The translations under genes and the position numbers were made by a program. Under the pieces are notes generated by a model. It was given only the letters and a program-made list of their open reading frames with translations, was not told where the DNA came from and ran no database searches. This document shows, one piece after another, positions 8,725-16,361 of a DNA stretch of 47,269 nt (position 1 is the stretch's first letter; the number at the start of each line of letters is the position of its first letter). The stretch comes from an uncultured Alphaproteobacteria bacterium (GTDB lineage Bacteria > Pseudomonadota > Alphaproteobacteria > Rhizobiales > Ancalomicrobiaceae): positions 1-47,269 of the forward strand of contig CALFRR010000002.1 in the NCBI GenBank assembly GCA_937919435.1. The letters run 5' to 3'.

Positions 8725-8946
8725 CTCGCGATCTCCATCGATCGAGGGCGGTCGTATCGGAAGGGGACGGCGGAGCACGCGATCTCTCGCGACGCTCCGG
8801 ACGGCGGAATCGCATGCGGATGGGGGGGCGATCGGTGGGGCGACCGGGACGGGATCATCCGACCGGACCGGCCGATCTGCGCCCCGGGCGACGGTGACCC
8901 GCCGGACCTCGCGCGAGCATCCGCGGGCCGCTCGCCGGAGACGCCG

Positions 8947-9441
8947 TCAACCGCCGTTGGCGAGGACGCACTGGTTGACGCGGGCCCAGGCCTCGGCGGC
9001 CCGCCGGCCGAGGGGGACGCGGATCGTGTCCTCGGTGTCGGCCAGAGAGATCTCGTAGACGCCGGCCGCCGCGATCAGACCGACGGCCCCGGCCTCGATC
9101 GGCAGCCACAGGCGGACCGCGTTGGCTTCCGCGTCGACCTTCCACTCGGAGACGCCGCGCGGCTTGCCCGGAACGTAGGCGAAGGAGCCCGGCCACTTGC
9201 CTCTACGGCCGTCGGCCTTCACGCTGAGATAGGGCTTGTGATCGTTGCGCATCGCGATGATGTCGTCGCGCCCGCCGACCCGGCGCGTGGCCCGGCAGTT
9301 GACGATCCCGGGCTTCTCGGTGGTGGCGGTGAAGACCCATCCGTCGAAGCCGGCACCGAAGGCACGGACCTGGGCGAGCGCCCCGGTCGGCACCGCGAGA
9401 CAGGCGAATACGGCGACCATGCTCAGGCTGTTGCGGATCAT
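8947..9441 (-). CDS. Exported protein of unknown function
   Basis: A 164-residue protein not recognised. The N-terminus (MIRNSLSMVAVFACLAVP...) is a Sec signal peptide ending near GALAQ. The mature part is beta-rich with two cysteines, one near the start (GIVNCRATRR) and one near the end (NQCVLANGG), which could form a disulphide tying the ends together. A promoter candidate lies at 9499-9527. The C-terminal half (LADTEDTIRVPLGRRAAEAW) has no motif I can assign. Expression in the periplasm is inferred from the signal only. Confidence 0.75.
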   Translation of the reverse strand: MIRNSLSMVAVFACLAVPTGALAQVRAFGAGFDGWVFTATTEKPGIVNCRATRRVGGRDDIIAMRNDHKPYLSVKADGRRGKWPGSFAYVPGKPRGVSEWKVDAEANAVRLWLPIEAGAVGLIAAAGVYEISLADTEDTIRVPLGRRAAEAWARVNQCVLANGG

Positions 9442-9498
9442 CGACGAAGCCCCCCCGACAGGCGATGACGTGATGTTCGGTACGGATATTCATACGCA

Positions 9499-9527
9499 TT
9501 ATTACTAAATACAAGGCCACTTGCGAA
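9499..9527 (-). promoter_or_regulatory. Promoter candidate for the exported protein gene at 9441
   Basis: On the minus strand TTCGCA (9527-9522), 17 bases, then TAATAA (9504-9499). The surrounding ~45 bases are the most AT-rich of the spacer. The predicted start is about 50 bases before the ATG at 9441. Confidence 0.5.
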
Positions 9528-9809
9528 GAATTCTCAACCGCCGGGTCCGGACACCGACGGAAGATCGCCGCCCCGGGCCGCCGACGGACCGACCGGCCGT
9601 CGCGGGTCGGCCGGCCCCCGGCGGGGAGCGACGCCGCCCGACCGGAGAAACTCCCGAGAAGGTTCGGGATTCCGCCGCTTTTTCGTTCACTCCGCCACCC
9701 GCGACGGTTTGACCGGGATCGCCGGCGGGGTTAGGAACCTGCGGTTTCTCTCCCCGGCCACGCCGCTCGACGGCGCGGGCTCTCCCTCCCCCGAGCCGAA
9801 CCGAGATCG
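9528..9809. other. Rest of the spacer between the exported protein and GH3 genes
   Basis: With 9442-9527 this forms a 368-base divergent spacer. Apart from the minus-strand promoter candidate at 9499-9527, no gene, repeat or clear plus-strand promoter was seen. Confidence 0.35.
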
Positions 9810-12422
9810 ATGCCGACCGCGCCCGTCGCCTCCGCGAGCCGCCGTCTCGCCGCCGCCCTCTTCGTCGCCCTCGCCTCCCCGGCCGCCGCGGCGCCGTTCG
9901 AGATCGACGATCTCGTCCGGGCGATGAGCGTCGAGGAGAAGCTCGCGCTGGTGCGCGGCGCCGCGGATCCGCTGCCGTCGGGGGCGGCCGGCTACGTCGC
10001 CGGGGTGCCGCGGCTCGGTATTCCGCCGCTCAGGACGGTCGACGGACCGGCCGGCATCGAAGCCCGTGCCGACGCCACCGCTCTGCCCTCGCCGGAGGCG
10101 CTCGCCGCGTCGTTCGATCCGGAGCTCGCCGAACGCTACGGTCGGGTGCTCGGGCGCGAGGCACGGGCGCTCGGCGCCGACGTGGTGCTCGCCCCGCACG
10201 TCAACATCGCCCGGGTGCCGTGGTTCCACCGGGTCAAGGACGAGCTCGGCGAGGATCCGCTGCTCACCGCGAAGATCGGTGCCGGCGAGATCCGCGGCAT
10301 CCAGGCGGAGGGCGCGATGGCGATGGTCAAGCACCTCGCCGCCAACGACCAGTTCCACCTTCAGGACACCGCCGACTTCCGGATCTCCGAGCGGGCGCTC
10401 GCCGAGATCCACCTGCCGCCGTTCGAGGCGGCGGTGAAGGAGGCGAAGGTCGCCTCGGTGATGTGCGCCTACAATCGGGTCAACGGCCCGTTCTCCTGCG
10501 CCCAGCGCGACCTGCTGACCACCTTCCTGCGCGATCGCTGGGGGTTCTCCGGCTTCGTCGCCTCCGACTGGGACGCGGCGCGGGCCCGCGCCTTCGAGGC
10601 GGGCCTCGACGTCGAGATGCCCGGAACCTCGAGCCCGAGCTGGTACGGCCGGCTGGCGTTGAAGGGGCCGGAAGGTCTGGCACTCGCGAGGCTCGACCGG
10701 GCGGCGACGCGCGTCCTCGGCGAGATGAAGCGGTTCGGCCTGCTCGACGGCGCCTCGCCGTGGCGCGGCCGGGCCGAAGTGCCGGCCCGGCCGAGTCTCG
10801 ACGTCGAGGCGAGCGCGAAGGTCGCCCGCGAGGTCGCCACCCGCGGCGCGGTGCTGTTGAAGAACGACGGCGGCCTGCTGCCGCTCACCGGCCGACCCTT
10901 CTCGGTTCCGGGTGGGGTGGCGTTGATCGGCCCGACCGCCGGCCGGCTCGCCGCCGGAGCCGGGGTCGAGCGTGCCTTCGGCTTCCGCGACCGCCAGATC
11001 TCGCCGTACGACGCGCTGCGGCGGACGCTCGGACGGGAGGCGAGGCTCACCTTCCGGACCGGCCTCGATCTCGACGGCGTGCCGATCCCCTCCTCCGCCC
11101 TCTCCTTCGACGACGACGACACAGAAACCCAGTCGGTCGCCGACGGTGGCCGGTCGCTCGGCGGAGCGAACACCGCCGGTCACGGTCTGGTCCGGATGAC
11201 CGCCGACGACGCCGACGGCGAGCCGAGCGTCGATCCGTCGGTCGACTTCGTCGGTTCGCAGGCCCTCGAGGCCGGCGGCGACTGGGTGTGGGCCGGACTG
11301 CTCACCGTGCCGGAGACCGGCGTCTACGACCTGCTGGCCGAAGTCGCCGGGGGCGGCGTGCGCCTTCAGGTCGCCGACCGGACCGCCGGATCGGCTCGGA
11401 TCGGCGCGAACGGCGGGGTCGCCCATCCGTGGAGCAGCATCCTCCCCTCCGCCGACGGGCTCGACGTGGTGCCGATGCGGATCCGGCTGGTCGCCGGCCA
11501 CCGCTATCAGATCAAGCTCCGAGCGACCGGCGAGGCGCACCGGCCGATGGAGATCCGCTTCGCCTGGGTGACGCCGGAGATGCGCCGCAAGGCGCTCGCC
11601 GAAGCGGTCGCGGCGGCGAAGGCGGCCGACGCGGCGGTGGTCTTCGTCCACGAGGGCGGCCAACCGCCGGATCGCGACACGCTCGCTCTGCCGACCGATC
11701 AGGACGAGCTCGTCCACGCGATCGCCGACGCCAATCCGAACACCGTGGTGGTGGTCACCGCCGGCCGCGCAGTGACCATGCCCTGGCTTCCTTCGGTGAA
11801 GGCGGTGCTGCTCGGCTGGTATCCCGGCCAGGAAGGCGGCTGGGCGCTCGCCGATCTGCTGCTCGGCCGGACCGAACCGGGCGGGCGACTGCCGCTCACC
11901 TTCCCGAAGAACGACGCCCAGACCCTCGACTACGGCCATCCCGAGCGCTACCGCGGCGCCGACGACGTGGTCGCCTACTCGGAGGGCGTCTTCGTCGGCT
12001 ACCGCTGGTGGGACGAGGCCGGCGAGACGCCGCTGTTCCCGTTCGGCCACGGACTCTCCTACGGTCGCTTCGTCTGGAGCGATCCGGAGGTGCGGGCCGC
12101 CGGCGCCGGCTTCGTCGCGTCGCTGACCGTGAAGAACCTCTCCGATCGCCCGGCCTCGGACGTGGTCCAGCTCTATCTCGAACGGCCCGCGTCGCCGCCC
12201 GACGGACTGCCGATGCCGCCGAAGGCGCTCGCCGGGTTCGCGCGAGTCGATCTGGCGCCCGGCGAAGCGCGGCGGCTGACGATCCCGATCGACCGACGCC
12301 GGTTCGAGGTCTGGGACGAGACGGCGCACGGCTGGCGGGTGGTGCCGGGCGAACGATCGCTCGCCTTCGCCGCCTCGTCGCGCGACATCCGGGCGCGGCT
12401 CCCGGTGACGCCGGACTTCTGA
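9810..12422 (+). CDS. Glycoside hydrolase family 3 beta-glycosidase with PA14-like insert, secreted
   Basis: An 870-residue exported enzyme that should release terminal beta-linked sugars (beta-glucosidase type) by a retaining mechanism. Order: signal peptide (about 1-28), GH3 N-terminal TIM barrel (about 35-320, with HLAANDQ and VMCAYNRVNG), GH3 C-terminal alpha/beta sandwich (about 345-430 and 590-720), interrupted by a PA14-like beta-domain (about 475-590, with VPETGVYDLLAEVAGGGVRL), then a fibronectin III-like domain (about 760-865, starting after FPFGHGLSYG). The nucleophile is Asp253 in SDWD. PA14 inserts help bind the substrate in related enzymes. Exact linkage specificity cannot be told. 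No transporter or sugar regulator is adjacent. No strong ribosome binding site is seen. Confidence 0.92.
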   Translation: MPTAPVASASRRLAAALFVALASPAAAAPFEIDDLVRAMSVEEKLALVRGAADPLPSGAAGYVAGVPRLGIPPLRTVDGPAGIEARADATALPSPEALAASFDPELAERYGRVLGREARALGADVVLAPHVNIARVPWFHRVKDELGEDPLLTAKIGAGEIRGIQAEGAMAMVKHLAANDQFHLQDTADFRISERALAEIHLPPFEAAVKEAKVASVMCAYNRVNGPFSCAQRDLLTTFLRDRWGFSGFVASDWDAARARAFEAGLDVEMPGTSSPSWYGRLALKGPEGLALARLDRAATRVLGEMKRFGLLDGASPWRGRAEVPARPSLDVEASAKVAREVATRGAVLLKNDGGLLPLTGRPFSVPGGVALIGPTAGRLAAGAGVERAFGFRDRQISPYDALRRTLGREARLTFRTGLDLDGVPIPSSALSFDDDDTETQSVADGGRSLGGANTAGHGLVRMTADDADGEPSVDPSVDFVGSQALEAGGDWVWAGLLTVPETGVYDLLAEVAGGGVRLQVADRTAGSARIGANGGVAHPWSSILPSADGLDVVPMRIRLVAGHRYQIKLRATGEAHRPMEIRFAWVTPEMRRKALAEAVAAAKAADAAVVFVHEGGQPPDRDTLALPTDQDELVHAIADANPNTVVVVTAGRAVTMPWLPSVKAVLLGWYPGQEGGWALADLLLGRTEPGGRLPLTFPKNDAQTLDYGHPERYRGADDVVAYSEGVFVGYRWWDEAGETPLFPFGHGLSYGRFVWSDPEVRAAGAGFVASLTVKNLSDRPASDVVQLYLERPASPPDGLPMPPKALAGFARVDLAPGEARRLTIPIDRRRFEVWDETAHGWRVVPGERSLAFAASSRDIRARLPVTPDF

Positions 12423-12821
12423 GGCGGGATCCCGACCGAGGCGAGGACGACGGCGACCGGCGGCGCTCGCGGCGAGCGCGACATTGCGGCGCAGGTCCCC
12501 GGCACGCGGCGACCGGCGGACATCGGTCGTTCGATCCGCCCGTCCGGACCGACGGCCGTCGGCGGCCGGGTTCCGCGCGCCGACGCCCCACGGGTCCGTC
12601 GGCATCCCCTCGCGGACGCACGTCTTTCCGCGTCGGACGCCGGATCCAAACGTTTCGCACCGTCGCGGCGCGGGGCTGCCGAAACGTCCGGGACGCGGCG
12701 ACCGAGAGTCATCTGCGGCGGATCCGTCCACAGGTGCGGAAACCGGGGGTCGCCGTTAAGTGGACGTTGGCAAATCCGCCCGGATACTCGCGCGCGGTGG
12801 GGTGAATTCGGACGGACTTCT
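12423..12821. other. Intergenic region between GH3 and GGDEF-EAL genes
   Basis: 399 bases with no convincing gene. A compact hairpin at about 12463-12479 (GCGCTC/GAGCGC) could end the GH3 transcript. The last 60 bases are relatively AT-rich and should hold the promoter for the gene at 12822, but no classical pair of boxes stands out. Confidence 0.35.
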
Positions 12822-15248
12822 GTGAGCGACGCAAACGACCCGGTTTTCGAGCGTTTTCTCGGGGGCTTCTTCGGCCGTGACCCGGTTCGGAACGAGCCGA
12901 CCGGCGACGAGGAGACCGTGCGCCACATCCGCGGCGATCAGATCTCGGCGATCGTCGATCTCGTGCCGATGTCGGCCTGCGCCATCGCCCTGAACGCCGT
13001 GATCGTGGTGATCGCCTTCCATGCGACCGTCTCCCACACCTTCCTGGCTGCCTGGGTCGCGGCTCTCTCGGCCAATCTCTTCATCGCCCTCCGGAACTGG
13101 CGCACCACCCGCGGTCGCGTGCGGCCCACCGCGTCGGCCAACGCGATCCGCCGGGTGATGGTCAACGCCAGCACCGTGGCGCTGCTGTGGGGACTGATGG
13201 CGCTGGTCGTGGTGCCCGGAGCCGACCTCTACGAGAAGCTCCTGGTCGAAGTGATCGCCACCACGATCGCGGCCGGCGGTGCGTTCACTCTGTCGACCGT
13301 GCCGCGGGCCTCGATCGCCTACGTCTGGATCGTCATCGTCGCGGCGGCGGCGGCCATGTTGATCGGCGAGAACGGAGCGGATCTGCGGACCGGCCTCCTG
13401 ATCGTCGCCCTCTGGGGGCTGTTCGGCGTCTACCTGACCCGCAACATCACGGCGCACGGTCGCCGCTTCATCGAGAACGCCCGCAACCGCGCAGAGCTGA
13501 TGGAGAAGAACGACGTCATCTCGCTGTTGCTGCGCGACTTCCAGGAACACGGCGGCGACTGGCTGTGGGAAACCGACGCCGAGGGCCGGCTGGTCGAGCC
13601 GTCCGAGCGCCTGACCGAAGTCTCCGGCCGCACCGCCCACGAACTCCTCGGAATGCCGATCCGCGCGCTCGTCGCCGGGGTTCCCGACGGTGGCAGCGGC
13701 GCGCTCGTCGATGCGATGGACTGGTTCGACACCTTCCGCGATCTCGTCATCCACGTCGAAGTCGGCGGACAGGTCCGTTCGTGGAGCCTCACCGGACGGC
13801 CGGTGTTCCGCTCCAACGGCACCTTCTGCGGCTATCTCGGCGTCGGCTCCGACGTGACCGAGCGGCGGGCGGCCGAGGCGCGGGCACTCTTCCTCGCCGA
13901 GACCGACACGGTCACCGGCCTCGCCAACCGACTGAAGTTCTCCACCGAACTGGAACGGGCCCTCGCCGATCCGCAGACCGGCGGCCGCACCAGCCTGTTC
14001 TATCTCGACCTCGACCAGTTCAAGTCGGTCAACGACACGATGGGCCATCCGGTCGGCGACAGCCTGCTCGCTCAGGTCGGCGAACGGCTGCGGGCCTCGA
14101 CCGGCTGCGACAGCGTCGTCGCCCGCATCGGCGGTGACGAATTCGCGGTCCTGCACCGGCGGTCCGACCGCTCCGACGACGCGAACCACATCGCCGAAGC
14201 GATCCTCGCCACCTTCGAGGAGCCCTTCACCCTCGACGGCGCCGACATCTCGATCGGAACCTCGATCGGCATCGCCGTCGGGCCGGAGGACGGCTCCACC
14301 CCGCTCGAACTGATGAAGGCCGCCGATCTGGCGCTCTACCGGGCGAAGGCGGAGGGACGCGGCATCTTCCGCTTCTACGAGCCGGGCCTCGATGCGAAGG
14401 CACGCCGCCGCCGTCAGCTGGAACAGGGGCTCCGGGCGGCGATGGGCACCGACCAGCTCTATCTCGTCTACCAGCCGATCGTCGCCACCGGGACCGGCCA
14501 GATCGCCGGGTTCGAGGCACTGTTGCGGTGGCGTTCGCCGGAGTTCGGCCACATCTCGCCGGCCGAGTTCGTGCCGATCGCCGAAGAGTGCAAGCTGATC
14601 GTGCCGCTCGGCGAATGGGTGCTGAGGAGCGCGACCCGCGAGGCGTCCGCCTGGCCGCGACACCTGAAGATCTCGGTCAATCTCTCCGCCGTCCAGTTCC
14701 GCAACCGTCGGCTGCTCGCCACGGTGGTCAAGGCGCTCGAGGAGAGCGGCCTCGCTCCCCACCGGCTGCAGGTCGAGATCACCGAGTCGACCCTGCTCGA
14801 CGCCGGCGAACAGACCCTGTCGATGCTGCGCGACCTGCGCGTGCTCGGGGTCCGGGTCGCGCTCGACGACTTCGGCACCGGCTATTCGAGCCTCAACTAC
14901 CTGCGCAAGTTCCCGTTCGACAAGGTCAAGATCGACAAGCGCTTCGTCGACGACATCGACGTCAACCCGCAGAGCCGGGCGATCGTCAAGGCGATCCTCG
15001 ACCTCACCGCGGCCCTCGGCATGTCGACCGTCGCGGAGGGCGTCGAGACCCTCTACCAGTTGGAAGAGCTGAAGCGGCTCGGCTGCGACGAGGTCCAGGG
15101 CTACGTCGTCTCCGCCGCGGTGGAACCGGACGCGGTCCTCGACATGCTGGAACGGGGTGCCGCCAGCGCTTCCGGCCAGGGCGAACTCGTCGAGCCGATC
15201 GACCTCGACTTCATCGACGCGATCGAGATCCGCGACGAAGTCGCCTGA
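12822..15248 (+). CDS. Membrane GGDEF-EAL protein (diguanylate cyclase/phosphodiesterase)
   Basis: An 808-residue inner-membrane protein of c-di-GMP turnover. Order: about six transmembrane helices (about 35-215, MASE-like), a PAS-like region (about 235-345, ending DVTERRA), GGDEF domain (about 355-520) and EAL domain (about 535-785). The cyclase site is intact (IGGDEF, about 430-436) but the RxxD I-site is missing: the aligned residues are GCDS. The EAL site looks complete: FEALLRW, SVNLSAVQF, VEITEST, LDDFGTGYSSL, VKIDKRFV and VAEGVET. So phosphodiesterase activity is expected, with cyclase activity possible. The start is a GTG at 12822 with a weak ribosome binding site. It is convergent with a small membrane protein gene 6 bases away. 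Confidence 0.93.
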   Translation: MSDANDPVFERFLGGFFGRDPVRNEPTGDEETVRHIRGDQISAIVDLVPMSACAIALNAVIVVIAFHATVSHTFLAAWVAALSANLFIALRNWRTTRGRVRPTASANAIRRVMVNASTVALLWGLMALVVVPGADLYEKLLVEVIATTIAAGGAFTLSTVPRASIAYVWIVIVAAAAAMLIGENGADLRTGLLIVALWGLFGVYLTRNITAHGRRFIENARNRAELMEKNDVISLLLRDFQEHGGDWLWETDAEGRLVEPSERLTEVSGRTAHELLGMPIRALVAGVPDGGSGALVDAMDWFDTFRDLVIHVEVGGQVRSWSLTGRPVFRSNGTFCGYLGVGSDVTERRAAEARALFLAETDTVTGLANRLKFSTELERALADPQTGGRTSLFYLDLDQFKSVNDTMGHPVGDSLLAQVGERLRASTGCDSVVARIGGDEFAVLHRRSDRSDDANHIAEAILATFEEPFTLDGADISIGTSIGIAVGPEDGSTPLELMKAADLALYRAKAEGRGIFRFYEPGLDAKARRRRQLEQGLRAAMGTDQLYLVYQPIVATGTGQIAGFEALLRWRSPEFGHISPAEFVPIAEECKLIVPLGEWVLRSATREASAWPRHLKISVNLSAVQFRNRRLLATVVKALEESGLAPHRLQVEITESTLLDAGEQTLSMLRDLRVLGVRVALDDFGTGYSSLNYLRKFPFDKVKIDKRFVDDIDVNPQSRAIVKAILDLTAALGMSTVAEGVETLYQLEELKRLGCDEVQGYVVSAAVEPDAVLDMLERGAASASGQGELVEPIDLDFIDAIEIRDEVA

Positions 15249-15254
15249 TCCGGC

Positions 15255-15665
15255 TCAGCCGAACCGGCGGATCGCCAGTGCCAGCCCGACGGCGGCGGCG
15301 ACGCCGATCGGCAGGATGATCCACAGCGAGAACAACAGCACGCTCGGCGGCGCCACCGCGGCGACCGACCACGGCGTGAAACGCGCCGCGAGGCAGGCGA
15401 CGACCAGTGCGAGCGCGCCGGCGATCGCCGCCCGACCGGGCACGCCGCGCGGCGAAGCGGCGACGAAGCCGCTCCACAGCAGCCCGCCGACCAGTCCCGC
15501 ACCGACAGCACCGGCCAGACCGCCGACCCAGTCGGCGTAGAGCTGGAACAGGAGAACGCCGCCGATCACCGCATGACCGAGACCGGCCGCGGCGACCGCC
15601 GCCGCGGTGCGCGGGGGCGGAACCATCGTCGCGCCGACCTCGGCGGCCGGATCCTGATCGTTCAT
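15255..15665 (-). CDS. Small four-helix membrane protein, function unknown
   Basis: A 136-residue protein with four predicted transmembrane helices (about 22-42, 48-68, 78-96 and 108-132) rich in Ala, Gly, Val and Leu, and a short charged N-terminus. No family is recognised. It follows soxG on the same strand after 96 bases with only a weak small hairpin between (about 15739-15760), so read-through from the sarcosine oxidase operon is possible. Nothing else ties it to that pathway. Confidence 0.65.
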   Translation of the reverse strand: MNDQDPAAEVGATMVPPPRTAAAVAAAGLGHAVIGGVLLFQLYADWVGGLAGAVGAGLVGGLLWSGFVAASPRGVPGRAAIAGALALVVACLAARFTPWSVAAVAPPSVLLFSLWIILPIGVAAAVGLALAIRRFG

Positions 15666-15761
15666 CGTGCGCCCCTCTCTCCGCCGGTGTCCGCCACCGC
15701 TGCGACGCCGTCGCGGCGCCCGACGACCGGTCTGCCCCTTCGGGCGGCGGATCGCAAGCCC

Positions 15762-16361
15762 TCAGCCGCGCGACGCGGCGGCGCGGCGGGCGAGTGCGTC
15801 GACCTCGCCGACGGTGACGGCGAGCCGGCCGATCAGATAGAGGGCGAAGGAGCGGCCGCATTCGAGCCGGATCACCTCGACCCCGCGCCGCCACACCAGG
15901 ACGCCCGCCTTGCCCCAGAGCGTCCGCGTCGCCCGGCCGACCGGGAAGGCATCGAGCGAGAGATCGAGCGGGCAGCCGGCGGCGAGCACCGCCTCGACCA
16001 GCGGTCCGTCGAGTTCCAGCACCGCCTCGCGATCGGAGACGTCGACCAGGGCATGTGGCACCGACCATGCGGCGAAGGCGGCGACGATCGCTGGCGCTTC
16101 GGCGGGATCGACGACGATCCGCCATTCGTCAGGACCGAGGCAGAGCACGGCGCAGCCGCCGGCCCGATCGGTGGCGCCGACCGGCTCCGGTATCGCCGCG
16201 CCGAGGGTTCTCTCCGCCGCGGCCCGGTTCTCGGGGCGCAGGCGGAGGGCGAAGCGGGCCTCGCCGTCGATCGGCCGGACCTTCAGGCCGGGCACGTTCG
16301 GAAAGGCCGAAACCGAAAACGGGCCGACCGAGGCGAGCACGAGGGGGGCGGGTTCAGACAT
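15762..16361 (-). CDS. soxG: Sarcosine oxidase subunit gamma
   Basis: A 199-residue SoxG, the gamma subunit of heterotetrameric sarcosine oxidase, a cytosolic enzyme turning sarcosine plus O2 and tetrahydrofolate into glycine, H2O2 and 5,10-methylene-THF. The family fold is that of a short GcvT-like folate-binding domain; visible stretches include LCLGPDEWRIVVD, HALVDVSDREAVLELDG and FPVGRATRTLWGKAGVLVW. The ATG at 16361 overlaps the end of soxA by 8 bases, as expected for coupled translation. It is the last gene of soxB-soxD-soxA-soxG. Confidence 0.92.
   Translation of the reverse strand: MSEPAPLVLASVGPFSVSAFPNVPGLKVRPIDGEARFALRLRPENRAAAERTLGAAIPEPVGATDRAGGCAVLCLGPDEWRIVVDPAEAPAIVAAFAAWSVPHALVDVSDREAVLELDGPLVEAVLAAGCPLDLSLDAFPVGRATRTLWGKAGVLVWRRGVEVIRLECGRSFALYLIGRLAVTVGEVDALARRAAASRG

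Noticed and set aside
9687..12731. A 1014-codon open frame on the minus strand opposite the GH3 gene
   Set aside because: The plus strand encodes a complete GH3 enzyme with its catalytic motif. The reverse frame is low-complexity Arg/Gly/Asp sequence, as arises opposite real genes in high-GC DNA.
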